In this document: positions 50,828 to 59,716 of the stretch, piece after piece | How positions within the stretch are numbered: position 1 is the stretch's first letter | Layout: each line of letters begins with the position of its first letter | Origin: Ferruginibacter sp. | GTDB taxonomy: Bacteria; Bacteroidota; Bacteroidia; Chitinophagales; Chitinophagaceae | NCBI GenBank assembly: GCA_017983695.1 | Contig: JAGOAX010000005.1 | Coordinates: 186,001 to 250,000, forward strand | Direction: 5' to 3' | Length of the DNA: 64,000 nt | Translations under genes and position numbers: made by a program | The notes under the pieces: model-generated | Told to the model about the DNA's origin: nothing | The model's input: only the letters and a program-made list of their open reading frames with translations | The model's database searches: none

Positions 50828-53085
50828 TATAAATTATTATTAATAGCATCCTGTGTTCTGTCGGTTCCAAAACTTAAAAAACACCCGATAAATACAAAAC
50901 GTTTGCTTGGTGGTGTAACAGCTTCTTTACGGGTTCCATCGCTGGAATAATTGTAAGTGTACACCTGATTTTGCCCAAGCACATTATTTATCCCAAGCAC
51001 CCAAACGGCAAAGTTCTTGGTGTCTTTTCTGCCAATGGTTGGCAAATAGTTTACGCTAAAACTACAACTGTTGTAATTGATAGTAGTGCCTTTATCTGTA
51101 AATACATTTTTATTCTGGTTATTGTCATAAGCTATCCTGTAGTAAGGCCGGCCTGTTGCAAAATTGTAACTAAGGTTAAATTGTGTTTTCCAGGGAAGAA
51201 AAAACTTTTTAAACACAAATGCCGCTGTATGCTTTGCCGCAAATGATGGCTGTGTTAATGATGGGAAATTTAAAAAATCCCTTTTGGTATCTAAGTAAGA
51301 ATAAGATATCCAGTAATCCACGCTTTTAATACTCTTTTTATCCCTCCAGAAAACTTCAAAGCCTTTGGCATAGCCCGAACCATTGTTATTAGCTGCCACC
51401 TCTCTTCCATTACTGTTATAACCGGTTTTATACAGGTCATCATATTTTTTATAAAATAATTCCATACGTAATGTTTGTACGCCTGTTAATAGCTGGTATT
51501 GTAAAATATAATGTGCGGCTTTAGAAAAATTTAATAATGTTCCTGTTGGTAAATATTTCCTTTCGGGGTTTTGATAAAATATACCATAGGCAAAACCTGC
51601 AGAACTGTATTTGCTGATTTGATATGCCAGCGATGCCCTTGGTGCCGCATTCCACTTATTTAACAACTCCGAATGCTCTGCACGTACGCCTACTTTAGCT
51701 GCAAGGCTGTTGGTAATATAAATATCCGATTCGCCAAAACCTGCTATCATAGTTTCCTTTACTGTTTCGCTGAATTTTGTACCGTCATATAATGTATAAG
51801 CAGATTTTTCATTGCTGTGGCTAAGCTCCGTTCCAAACCGTATAGCACTTAACCCGCTTAATTTTTTCTCCAATACTATCCTGTTTTGTAAAAAGTCAGC
51901 ATGGGTGCTTAAGGAAAAATTTTTAAACGCATAAAATGCCGGAGTAGTAATAATCTGTTTAACATTATTCGCATTTTGTAATTCATTTCCTATGTCGTCT
52001 TTATTAGTACTGTAAGAAATACCTGCATTTATTTTCCATTTATTTTTCAGGGGTTGTTTCCAGCTTATATTGTGGTATTGGTTTATGTTTTGTAATGTAA
52101 AAGCGTTTTTCATGCCGGCAGAATCAATATCATTGGTACGGTTACCCACATTGGTTTTACTAAAATAAGAATACAGTTTTATCATACCGCCTCCTTTTGT
52201 TTTAAAGCGGAAGTTAACGTCACCATCAACTATTACAGGAATTTTAAAATAATCCTGCTTTTGCTTTATTACATTAAATGCCAGCACTAAATTGGTATAA
52301 TTGGCAGAAACCCCCCAGCTGCTTTTTTTGTCTTTCGACAAATGCTGCAAACCTCCTCCAATACCGACCACACTCACGCCTAAATCGGCTTCGCTTTTTT
52401 CCGGCAAATCTTTACTTTCTAAAATTAAAGCCGATGATAAGGCCTGACCATATAAAGCAGAATAGCCCCCGGTACTAAATACAGTTCCTTTAAATAAAAA
52501 GGGATTAAACCTGCCACGCTGTGCAATACCGGGTGTACCACTATAGAAAAAATTATTTACCTGTGTGCCGTCAATAAAAATTTTGCTTTCAGTTGCTGTA
52601 CCGCCTCTTACAAATAAACCTTCGCTTTCACCCACCTGCTGTGCACCGGGTAAACTTTTAAAAGCACTTGTAACATCGCCGTTGGCGCTTGGTGTGGTTA
52701 CAATATCTATATCTGTTAGCACGGCTCCTTTCTTTTTATCGCTGGCTTCAAACGAACCTGTACTGATCACTACGGCTTTCAGTTCTGTTACCAATTCTTT
52801 TAATATAACGGCAACTGTAATATTTGAAGCGTTAATATTTATTTTTTGCTCATATGGTCTATAGCCCGAAGCTGTTGCTTCAAGTACCTGCTCCCCTTTT
52901 TCTGTTGTACTAAATGAAAAATTTCCGGCCGAATCTGTGGTAGCCCCATCATAAGTATCTTTTAAAACAATACTAATACCTGCCAGGGGTTTATTTTTAT
53001 TGTCAAGCACCTTACCGGTAATTTTTACCTGGGCTTTTGCTGCAACAGTAAGTGTTAAAAGGCATAAAGTAAACAACAGTTTCAT
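50827..53085 (-). CDS. TonB-dependent receptor with carboxypeptidase-regulatory-like N-domain
   Basis: 752 residues: signal MKLLFTLCLLTLTVAAKA, then a CarboxypepD_reg-like domain (QVKITGKVLDNKNKPLAGISIVLKDTYDGATTDSAGNFSFSTTEKGEQVLEATASGYRPYEQKI, residues 19-85), a plug (GAVLTDIDIVTTPSANGDVTSAFKSLPGAQQVGESEGLFVRGGTATESKIFIDGTQVNNFFYSGTPGIAQRGRFNPFLFKG, residues 122-200) and a beta-barrel ending near the C-terminus. The FVRGG-T(A)ESKIFIDG pattern is that of receptors importing small ligands without a SusD partner; none is nearby. The stop codon lies in the end of the inverted-repeat element. The downstream operon may belong to its function (envelope). Confidence 0.9.
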   Translation of the reverse strand: MKLLFTLCLLTLTVAAKAQVKITGKVLDNKNKPLAGISIVLKDTYDGATTDSAGNFSFSTTEKGEQVLEATASGYRPYEQKININASNITVAVILKELVTELKAVVISTGSFEASDKKKGAVLTDIDIVTTPSANGDVTSAFKSLPGAQQVGESEGLFVRGGTATESKIFIDGTQVNNFFYSGTPGIAQRGRFNPFLFKGTVFSTGGYSALYGQALSSALILESKDLPEKSEADLGVSVVGIGGGLQHLSKDKKSSWGVSANYTNLVLAFNVIKQKQDYFKIPVIVDGDVNFRFKTKGGGMIKLYSYFSKTNVGNRTNDIDSAGMKNAFTLQNINQYHNISWKQPLKNKWKINAGISYSTNKDDIGNELQNANNVKQIITTPAFYAFKNFSLSTHADFLQNRIVLEKKLSGLSAIRFGTELSHSNEKSAYTLYDGTKFSETVKETMIAGFGESDIYITNSLAAKVGVRAEHSELLNKWNAAPRASLAYQISKYSSAGFAYGIFYQNPERKYLPTGTLLNFSKAAHYILQYQLLTGVQTLRMELFYKKYDDLYKTGYNSNGREVAANNNGSGYAKGFEVFWRDKKSIKSVDYWISYSYLDTKRDFLNFPSLTQPSFAAKHTAAFVFKKFFLPWKTQFNLSYNFATGRPYYRIAYDNNQNKNVFTDKGTTINYNSCSFSVNYLPTIGRKDTKNFAVWVLGINNVLGQNQVYTYNYSSDGTRKEAVTPPSKRFVFIGCFLSFGTDRTQDAINNNL

Positions 53086-53522
53086 CTCTCTTAATTTTTC
53101 ACAAACGTAAAGTAGTTTATTTTATAAACCAAATATTTCAAAGAAATAATTTTTTCTTAACACAGGCTTTGCCCTGATTTAAACAGATTTTTTGCCTTTT
53201 TAAACATTTGATTATCAATTATTTAAAACGATTTTAACTAGTACTGTTTTTACTTCAGATGTTTTCAAAACTTATCAACATGCGCCAAAATATATTTTTT
53301 TATGTGGCCGTAAATTGTAATTTAGCAATAGAATTTAATGGGTTAGTAAGTATAAAGGGCTGTCAGTAATGATAGCCCTTTTACTTTTAAGTAACCTCAA
53401 AGACCAGGCAGATGCCGGAGATTTTTTTCGCTAATATTCTACACAGATTGCTGCAAAACAACTTCCCTTTTATTTCTTAAATCTAAAATTATCAATCTGC
53501 AATCGTCCTTTATCTTTACAAC
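53086..53522. other. Intergenic region with an orphan terminator before radA
   Basis: 437 bp without a frame. A hairpin terminator, stem aaagggct / agcccttt at 53354-53361 and 53374-53381 followed by T-run, lies 140 bp before radA and downstream of no annotated plus-strand gene. A small RNA ending there is possible (region about 53100-53382). A radA promoter box TATCTTTA is at 53511-53518, 4 nt before the ATG. Confidence 0.45.
53354..53382 (+). terminator. Orphan terminator
   Basis: 8-bp stem plus T-run as described in the intergenic entry; it can also stop transcription from the other direction. Confidence 0.6.
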
Positions 53523-54920
53523 ATGAGTAAAACCAAATCAAGTTTTTTTTGCCAGAACTGTGGATATGAAAGTGCAAAGTGGCTGGGCAAATGTCCAAGC
53601 TGTAATACCTGGAATACTTTTGTAGAAGAAGTAATTGTAAAAGGCACTGATAAAAAAAATGAAAATGAATGGGCGGCATTTAACGGAGTTGATGAAGGGC
53701 ACCGGCAAAAAACCATTTCGATTAATGAGGTCAGCAGCGCAGAGGAAAAAAGAATTATAACCAACGATTCAGAATTAAACCGGGTTTTAGGCGGCGGCAT
53801 TGTTTTAGGCAGCATTGTTTTGGTTGCCGGCGAACCGGGTATTGGTAAATCAACTTTGTTTTTACAAATAGGTTTACATTTAAAAGATGTGGTTACATTA
53901 TATATAAGTGGTGAAGAAAGTGAACAGCAAATTAAAATGAGAGCTGACCGGTTGATAAAAAATCCTGCTGCAGGCACAGGAGAAAATTTTTATTTGCTTA
54001 CCGAAACCAATACACAAACCATTTTTAAAGAGGTAAAAAAATTAAAACCGCAATTGGTTATTGTAGATAGTATTCAAACATTACAATCGCCTTATGTTGA
54101 AAGTGGCCCGGGCAGCATTAGCCAGATAAGAGAAACTGCTGCAGAACTGCAACGCTTTGCCAAAGAAACCAACACGCCGGTTTTTTTAATTGGGCATATT
54201 ACCAAAGATGGCAACATAGCCGGGCCAAAAATTTTAGAACATATGGTGGACACTGTTTTACAGTTTGAAGGCGACCGCCATTATGCGTACAGGATTTTGC
54301 GTACCTTAAAAAACCGTTTTGGTTCTACTGCTGAATTAGGTATTTACGAAATGACCGGCGAAGGGATGAGAGCAGTTACCAACCCCAGCGAAATTTTAAT
54401 TACACAAAAAGAAGATGCCTTAAGCGGTATTGCCATTGCTGCAACTATTGAAGGTATGCGGCCACTGTTAATTGAAACACAGGCCCTGGTTACGCAGAGT
54501 GTATATGGCACACCGCAACGTACTGTAAGCGGTTTCGATTTACGCCGTTTGCAGTTATTACTGGCAGTACTGGAAAAACGTGGCGGCTTTCATTTTGGCG
54601 TAAAAGATGTATTTGTAAATATTGCAGGAGGATTAAAAGTAGAAGATCCTTCAATTGATCTTGCTATTGTTTGTGCTTTGTTAAGCAGCTACGAAGACGT
54701 TGCCCTGCCACAGCATATTTGCTTTGCCGGAGAAGTAGGCTTAAGTGGCGAGATAAGAGCCGTTAACAGAATTGAGCAGCGCATTGCCGAAGCAGAGAAA
54801 TTAGGTTTTGAAAAAATTATAGTAAGTAAGTACAATGCTAAAAGTTTACCTAAACAAAAAACCAATATTGAGATAGTAGCCTTAGGGAAAGTGGAAGAAG
54901 TGTACCAGTATTTGTTTTAA
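53523..54920 (+). CDS. radA: DNA repair/recombination protein RadA (Sms)
   Basis: 465 residues. N-terminal zinc finger with Cys10, Cys13, Cys24 and Cys27 (CQNCG ... KCPSC), RecA-like core with Walker A GEPGIGKST (about 103-111) and Walker B VIVDSIQTL, the RadA-specific KNRFG motif (about 262-267, LKNRFGSTAELGIYEM), and the C-terminal Lon-like domain (GFDLRRLQLLLAVLEKRGG ... DPSIDLAIVCALLSSYEDV). It is a DNA-dependent ATPase that promotes branch migration and helps process recombination intermediates. Radiation and drug tolerance depend on it. It is transcribed with a small unknown gene and comF, possibly linking uptake of DNA and its integration. Confidence 0.97.
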   Translation: MSKTKSSFFCQNCGYESAKWLGKCPSCNTWNTFVEEVIVKGTDKKNENEWAAFNGVDEGHRQKTISINEVSSAEEKRIITNDSELNRVLGGGIVLGSIVLVAGEPGIGKSTLFLQIGLHLKDVVTLYISGEESEQQIKMRADRLIKNPAAGTGENFYLLTETNTQTIFKEVKKLKPQLVIVDSIQTLQSPYVESGPGSISQIRETAAELQRFAKETNTPVFLIGHITKDGNIAGPKILEHMVDTVLQFEGDRHYAYRILRTLKNRFGSTAELGIYEMTGEGMRAVTNPSEILITQKEDALSGIAIAATIEGMRPLLIETQALVTQSVYGTPQRTVSGFDLRRLQLLLAVLEKRGGFHFGVKDVFVNIAGGLKVEDPSIDLAIVCALLSSYEDVALPQHICFAGEVGLSGEIRAVNRIEQRIAEAEKLGFEKIIVSKYNAKSLPKQKTNIEIVALGKVEEVYQYLF

Positions 54921-54936
54921 CCAATCACTTTAATAA

Positions 54937-55353
54937 ATGAAATTCGATATAACTTTTCTGGCTACTGACCATTTCAATATTAACTTAATAAAGGACGAAG
55001 ATGATTTTATCAAGCATTTTGTATTCACCGATAAAGATGGATATCTAAGTATCGAGGCAGGCGGCTTTTTGAATTCTTTAAAGGAAGTTGATTTGTTAGT
55101 AGAATTTTTATTCGGGAATAATAAATTACTGACTGATCTTTACGTTGATTTACAAACCAGGGTCATCGACATAACGGGGCTGAAAGACAATATTATTACA
55201 ACCGAAGCATTAGATGCCGGCTACTCAAAGTGGCTTGAAGAAACTGGAAGGGAGAATACAATGGATGAATATGGTATGTTGATATGCTATATTGGATATA
55301 TTCAAAAAAATACAGAAAAAAAACATTTGCTTCTTATTATTAGAAATCACTAA
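54937..55353 (+). CDS. Unknown protein between radA and comF
   Basis: 138 residues, 16 bp after the radA stop. MKFDITFLATDHFNINLIKDEDDFIKHFVFTDKDGYLSIEAGGFLNSLKEVDLLVEFLFGNNKLLTDLYVDLQTRVIDITGLKDNIITTEALDAGYSKWLEETGRENTMDEYGMLICYIGYIQKNTEKKHLLLIIRNH. Acidic, without signal peptide or membrane segment; the Tyr/Phe-rich, Asp-rich composition and absence of a known motif resemble small immunity-type proteins, but this is only an impression. Codon use is similar to its neighbours. It may be a recent insertion into a radA-comF unit. Confidence 0.65.
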   Translation: MKFDITFLATDHFNINLIKDEDDFIKHFVFTDKDGYLSIEAGGFLNSLKEVDLLVEFLFGNNKLLTDLYVDLQTRVIDITGLKDNIITTEALDAGYSKWLEETGRENTMDEYGMLICYIGYIQKNTEKKHLLLIIRNH

Positions 55354-55377
55354 TTGTTTTTAAGTGAAAAGATAATT

Positions 55378-56079
55378 ATGCAATCTTTAAAAAACATATT
55401 CTCCTCCACCCTTCATCTTTTCTATCCACACATATGCACAGGCTGCAGCAGCGATTTATTAATGGAAGATGACCTGCTTTGTTTAAAATGCATTAACGAT
55501 CTACCAAATACCAATTTTGCAGCATATCCAAATAATCCTATTGAAAAAATATTTTGGGGCCGTTTACCGGTTGCTGCCGCACACAGCCAGTTTTATTTTG
55601 AAAAAGAATCATTAGTACAACACCTCATCCACCAGTTAAAATATAAAAGCAATACTGCCATTGGTGTTTATTTGGGTGAGCTGATGGGCAAAACATTACT
55701 TAGCAGCAACCGCTTTAATCATATCGATTATTTAATTCCCCTACCCCTTTTTGCAGATAAGGAACATAAACGGGGTTATAACCAGGCCAAAATAATTTGT
55801 GATGGATTAGCTGCTGTAATGAATGTTCCTGTAATTACCGGTAATGTTACCCGGCAGCGTTTTACCGAAACACAAACCCGTAAGCACCGTAATGAACGAT
55901 GGGAAAATGTAGACGGAAGTTTTGTAATAAAAAACCCAGCTTCACTTAAAGGAAAAAATATTTTACTGGTAGATGATGTTATAACCACCGGTGCCACTTT
56001 AGAAGCATGCGGCAGTTTACTTACACAAACCGAAGGCGTGCAGTTATATATGGCTACATTGGCACATGCCGGTAAATAG
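55378..56079 (+). CDS. comF: ComF-family phosphoribosyltransferase-like protein
   Basis: About 233 residues from the ATG at 55378 (a TTG at 55354 would add 8). A zinc-binding start CTGCSSDLLMEDDLLCLKC (four Cys) is followed by a helical linker (FYFEKESLVQHLIHQLKYKSNTAIGVYLGELMG) and the phosphoribosyltransferase domain with LPLFADKEHKRGYNQAKIICDGLA, TRQRFTETQTRKHRNERWENVDGSF and the PRPP-loop ILLVDDVITTGATLEACG. ComF proteins take part in DNA uptake and single-strand DNA handling in naturally competent bacteria. Follows radA and the unknown gene on the same strand. Confidence 0.93.
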   Translation: MQSLKNIFSSTLHLFYPHICTGCSSDLLMEDDLLCLKCINDLPNTNFAAYPNNPIEKIFWGRLPVAAAHSQFYFEKESLVQHLIHQLKYKSNTAIGVYLGELMGKTLLSSNRFNHIDYLIPLPLFADKEHKRGYNQAKIICDGLAAVMNVPVITGNVTRQRFTETQTRKHRNERWENVDGSFVIKNPASLKGKNILLVDDVITTGATLEACGSLLTQTEGVQLYMATLAHAGK

Positions 56080-56099
56080 TTTTAGTTTATTTTTGATTT

Positions 56100-57509
56100 A
56101 TGAATAAATTTCCTGCTTTTTGCTTTCTGCTTTTTGCATTTTGCTTTATCCTTTCCTCCTGCAAAAAAGATAGCTTTATTACCAGTGCTGATGCAAGGTT
56201 GAGGCTTACTGCCGACGCTTTAAAATACGATACCATTTTTACCACTACCGGATCCACTACCAAATCTTTTAAAATAATTAATGAGAATGATCAGAAACTA
56301 CGCTTAAGCAAAGTGAAACTAATGGGTGGCGCAGCTTCATCTTACAAAATGAATGTAAATGGCAGTGCAGCCACAGAAGTAAATGACATTGAAATTGCTG
56401 CCAATGATAGTATATATGTGTTTGTATCTGTTACCATAAACCCAAATGCAGCTAATCTTCCTTTTATAGTAAGCGATAGTATTTTAATCAGCTATAACAG
56501 TAACAACCGCTTTGTACAATTGCAGTCGTATGGGCAAAACGCCAACTTTTTAAGTAATATAATTATTACCGGCAATGTTAGCTGGACAAATACTTTACCC
56601 TATATAATTCTTGGTGGTATCCGTATAGATACCACCGCAACATTAACCATTCCGCAGGGTTGTAAAATTTACGCCCATGCCGATGCACCAATTATTGTTG
56701 ACGGCACATTAATTACAAATGGCACAAAAAATAATGAAGTAGTTTTTGCAGGCGACAGGTTAGATAATGATTATAAAGATCTGCCGGCAGGTTGGCCCGG
56801 AATTTATTTCCGTGGTAACAGTAAAAACAATGTACTCAATTTTACAGTTATTAAAAATGCTTACCAGGCGGTTGTGGCACAAAGCCCATCGGTAAATGCA
56901 AACCCAAAAATTATTTTGCACCAGTGTATAATTGATAATGCTTACGATGCCGGCATACTTTGCGTTAATACCAGTTTACAGGCAGATAACAGTTTAATCA
57001 GTAATTGTGGTAGTAATATTGCCATCATTTATGGTGGCGATTATAATTTTACACATTGCACAGTAGCCAGCTATTCCGGTTTATATATCACTCATAAAAA
57101 CCCCGTTTTAAGTGTAAGCAATTTTGCAATACAGGGTGGCACTACAATTACCGCCAATTTAAATGCCATATTCCGCAATTGTATTTTTTGGGCCGATAGC
57201 AGTGGCTTTGTAGATAATGAAGTAGTGGTTAACAAACAGGGAAGCAACGCATTTACTGTTTTATTCGATAAGAATATTTACCGTGGCGCTAACGATCCGG
57301 CAAACAGTACTTTAAATGGTAATTTAAAAAGCCAGGATCCTTTATTTGACGAAATTGATGTGGTAAAACGCAAGTACGATTTCAGGGTAACAAAAAACAA
57401 TGCTGCCCCGGGTATTAACAAAGGTGCAGCAACAACATTTACCAAAGACCTGGATGATAAGAATAGGAATAACGGCTTACCGGATTTAGGCTGTTACGAA
57501 AAAAATTGA
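56100..57509 (+). CDS. Lipoprotein with right-handed parallel beta-helix
   Basis: 469 residues with lipobox FILSSC (Cys21) followed by KKDS. After a linker (LRLTADALKYDTIFTTTGSTTKSFKIINENDQKLRLSKVKLMGG) a regular beta-helix spans about residues 150-440 with rungs such as ILGGIRIDTTATLTIPQGCKIYAHADAPIIVDGTLITNG, NVLNFTVIKNAYQAVV, IIDNAYDAGILCVNTSLQADNSLISNCGSN. The end is DLGCYEKN. Surface lipoprotein; beta-helices often bind or cleave polysaccharide, but no active-site triad is seen. The codons of the signal peptide (residues 5-21) are an array of seven 7-mers (56112-56160), TTTGCTT-like, which encode PAFCFLLFAFCFILSS. Confidence 0.88.
   Translation: MNKFPAFCFLLFAFCFILSSCKKDSFITSADARLRLTADALKYDTIFTTTGSTTKSFKIINENDQKLRLSKVKLMGGAASSYKMNVNGSAATEVNDIEIAANDSIYVFVSVTINPNAANLPFIVSDSILISYNSNNRFVQLQSYGQNANFLSNIIITGNVSWTNTLPYIILGGIRIDTTATLTIPQGCKIYAHADAPIIVDGTLITNGTKNNEVVFAGDRLDNDYKDLPAGWPGIYFRGNSKNNVLNFTVIKNAYQAVVAQSPSVNANPKIILHQCIIDNAYDAGILCVNTSLQADNSLISNCGSNIAIIYGGDYNFTHCTVASYSGLYITHKNPVLSVSNFAIQGGTTITANLNAIFRNCIFWADSSGFVDNEVVVNKQGSNAFTVLFDKNIYRGANDPANSTLNGNLKSQDPLFDEIDVVKRKYDFRVTKNNAAPGINKGAATTFTKDLDDKNRNNGLPDLGCYEKN
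56112..56160. repeat. 7-nt tandem array encoding the signal peptide of the beta-helix lipoprotein
   Basis: Seven contiguous 7-mers (49 nt) based on TTTGCTT, with tctgctt, tttgcat, tatcctt and tcctcct as variants. Because 7 does not divide by 3, successive units read different frames, giving alternating Phe/Leu/Cys/Ala, a hydrophobic core. Confidence 0.85.
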
Positions 57510-57601
57510 TCAGTTTTATGAACGGTTCTGTTATTAGAATAATTGGAGTGAACTTTGCTGTTCCTTATTTGTTATTATTTCAACTATAAAAAAATAAAAT
57601 C

Positions 57602-58180
57602 ATGATAAAATTATTAGCCATTACCACAGCCTTATTATCCTGTGTTGCGCCAACAAACAATACGCAGGTAATAAATAACCCACCTGCAGCAAATGTAGCA
57701 GTCACAGCCATAGGCTCTATTTACGATTTTAAAGTTGAAGCGCTTGATGGCAGCACAATCGACTTTTCAAAATATAAGGGCAAAAAAATACTGGTGGTTA
57801 ATACCGCTTCAAAATGTGGCTATACCAAACAATATGAAGGCCTGGAAAAACTATACGAACAGTATAAAGATAAATTGGTGATCGTAGGTTTTCCGGCCAA
57901 TAATTTTGGCGGACAGGAACCAGGCACCAACACCGAGATCGGCGAATTCTGCAAAAAAAATTACGGTGTTACCTTTCCTATGGCGGCAAAAATTTCTGTT
58001 AAAGGCGATGATACTGCACCCATTTACAAATGGCTTTGCAGCAAAGCAGAAAATGGTGTATTGGATGCTGAGATAAAATGGAACTTCGGTAAATTTTTAC
58101 TGGATGAAAACGGAAACCTGATCTCTTATTTTCCAAGTAAGGTTGAGCCGATGAGTGAGGAGATTACGAGTAAATTATAA
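57602..58180 (+). CDS. Glutathione-peroxidase-like thiol peroxidase, exported
   Basis: 192 residues with lipoprotein-like signal (MIKLLAITTALLSC, Cys14). Catalytic motifs: NTASKCGYTKQYEGLEKLY with a Cys where selenocysteine stands in animal enzymes, FPANNFGGQEPGTN with Gln, and the WNFGKFLLDENG region with Trp. These three residues form the peroxidase tetrad. It reduces hydrogen peroxide or lipid hydroperoxides with a thiol (probably thioredoxin) in the envelope. The Cys in KKNYG-type position (EFCKKNYGV) is the second Cys of the two-cysteine type. Its own terminator follows. Confidence 0.94.
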   Translation: MIKLLAITTALLSCVAPTNNTQVINNPPAANVAVTAIGSIYDFKVEALDGSTIDFSKYKGKKILVVNTASKCGYTKQYEGLEKLYEQYKDKLVIVGFPANNFGGQEPGTNTEIGEFCKKNYGVTFPMAAKISVKGDDTAPIYKWLCSKAENGVLDAEIKWNFGKFLLDENGNLISYFPSKVEPMSEEITSKL

Positions 58181-58199
58181 TCTAAAAAACTATTTATGT

Positions 58200-58236
58200 A
58201 AATCCGGAGTTTTAAAAAACTTCGGATTTCTTTTTT
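58200..58236 (+). terminator. Terminator of the glutathione peroxidase gene, overlapping the holB promoter
   Basis: Stem aaatccggagtttt (58200-58213) and aaaacttcggattt (58216-58229), one G-T pair, then cttttttt. A TACTTTG box follows at 58241-58247, 5 nt before the holB ATG. Confidence 0.85.
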
Positions 58237-58252
58237 AATTTACTTTGCACCC

Positions 58253-59473
58253 ATGCAATTCCATTCCATCACCGGCCAAAAAGATACTAAAGAACAACTG
58301 GTACAAATGATTCAGCACAACAGGCTGAGCCATGCCTTATTGTTTTTAGGTAAAGAAGGCGGCGGTGCCTTACAACTGGCGCAGGCTTTTGCACAATACA
58401 TTGTTTGCGAAAAAGTAAATGGTAAACAAACCAGAGTCGTAGCAGAACCCTCATTATTCGGAGACCCCGAACTACCAACCACAAACCACCAACCACAAAC
58501 CTTCAACGATAGTTGTGGCGAATGTGCTGCCTGTAAAAAAGCAACTGCACTCATTCATCCCGATATACATTTCAGCTACCCCGTAATTACAAAAAAGCCC
58601 GGCGAAAAACCCATTAGTGCCGATTTTATAAAAGAGTGGCGGGAGTTTATTGTTCAAAACCCATATGGTAATGTGTACGACTGGCTGCAGTTTATTGGTG
58701 CCGAAAATAAACAGGGTAATATCACCGCAACAGAATGCAACGATATTAACCGTACCATGAGCCTGAAAAGTTTTGAGAGCGAATACAAGATACTTATTAT
58801 GTGGATGCCCGAATTTTTAGGTAAAGAGGGCAACAAATTATTAAAGCTGATAGAAGAACCGCCGCCTGATACCCTCTTTGTTTTTGTAGCTGAGAACGAA
58901 GATTTGATCTTACCCACCATTTTATCCAGAACACAATTGGTAAAAATTCCCTTGCTCAGTAATATGGAAGTAGAAGCAGCATTGGAATTAAATGAAGGCA
59001 TCAGCGTGGAAAAGGCCAGCCAGATTGCTGCTATTGCCGAAGGCAATTACCGGGAAGCCCTGCAATTATTACAACATGCCGAAGATGATTGGCAGGCCAT
59101 GTTAAGAGAATGGCTGAATGCTGTGTTAAAAACCGGCCCCGTGGCACAGGTAAAATGGATTGACGATACCGCCAAAATAGGCCGGGAAAAACAAAAGCAG
59201 TTTCTCAAATACTTTATTCATTTGCTGGAACAGGCAATAAGGCTGAGAGCAATGGGAACGAACAACGAACAACAAACAATGAACAATGACCACGACTTTG
59301 CCATACGTTTAAACAAGATCTGTTCTATCGGTCAACAGGAAGCCATCATTAATGAATTAGACAGGGCCAGCTACTATATTGAGCGTAATGCCAACGCCAA
59401 AATGCTCTTTCATGCCCTTTCCATCAGGTTATATCATATTATTAGCAACAAATCAGTAATTTTGGTGAACTGA
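58253..59473 (+). CDS. holB: DNA polymerase III subunit delta'
   Basis: 406 residues. N-terminal AAA+ domain of the clamp loader: LLFLGKEGGGALQLAQAFAQYIVCEK (degenerate P-loop, as usual in delta'), the zinc module Cys (CGECAACKKA), HPDIHF, then FLGKEGNKLLKLIEEPPPDTLFVFVAENEDLILPTILSRTQL with the arginine-finger SRT of the family. It loads the beta clamp with tau and delta. Two inserts of low complexity are unusual: the array of 58471-58501 inside the zinc module loop (between the first and second Cys) and that of 59257-59291 in the C-terminal domain; both are in frame. Promoter box just 5 nt upstream of the start. Followed by ricT, an arrangement also known from Firmicutes (holB-yaaT). Confidence 0.92.
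   Translation: MQFHSITGQKDTKEQLVQMIQHNRLSHALLFLGKEGGGALQLAQAFAQYIVCEKVNGKQTRVVAEPSLFGDPELPTTNHQPQTFNDSCGECAACKKATALIHPDIHFSYPVITKKPGEKPISADFIKEWREFIVQNPYGNVYDWLQFIGAENKQGNITATECNDINRTMSLKSFESEYKILIMWMPEFLGKEGNKLLKLIEEPPPDTLFVFVAENEDLILPTILSRTQLVKIPLLSNMEVEAALELNEGISVEKASQIAAIAEGNYREALQLLQHAEDDWQAMLREWLNAVLKTGPVAQVKWIDDTAKIGREKQKQFLKYFIHLLEQAIRLRAMGTNNEQQTMNNDHDFAIRLNKICSIGQQEAIINELDRASYYIERNANAKMLFHALSIRLYHIISNKSVILVN
58471..58501. repeat. 7-nt tandem array in holB (first)
   Basis: 31 nt: period 7 with units ACTACCA, ACCACAA, ACCACCA, ACCACAA. In frame it encodes TTNHQPQ between the zinc-module Cys residues. Confidence 0.8.
59257..59291. repeat. 7-nt tandem array in holB (second)
   Basis: Exactly 35 nt: AACGAAC twice, AACAAAC, AATGAAC and AATGACC. 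In frame it encodes TNNEQQTMNND in the C-terminal domain. Confidence 0.8.
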
Positions 59474-59716
59474 GGAAATTGAAACGGAGAACAGGCAATT
59501 ACTAAGAACGATTATTTTGTTATCAGCATATAATCTTTAATCAACATCGTCCCCGCCACGGCGGGGCTCACTGTACGGCAAACCAATACGAAACTTTACC
59601 TGCCGAACATAGAAATATAGTTGAAGAGTGCAACGCCAATGAAGCCCATTAGTAATTCTCCGCCCGGTTCAAAAACTTCCTTCTTATTTTTTAACTAACA
59701 CTTAATTGTTGTCTAT
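59474..59716. other. Intergenic region between holB and ricT with a GC hairpin
   Basis: 243 bp without a gene. It has a perfect 7-bp GC hairpin ccccgcc ac ggcgggg (59551-59566) without a T-run, unusual in this AT-rich spacing. Nothing else is seen. Confidence 0.45.
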
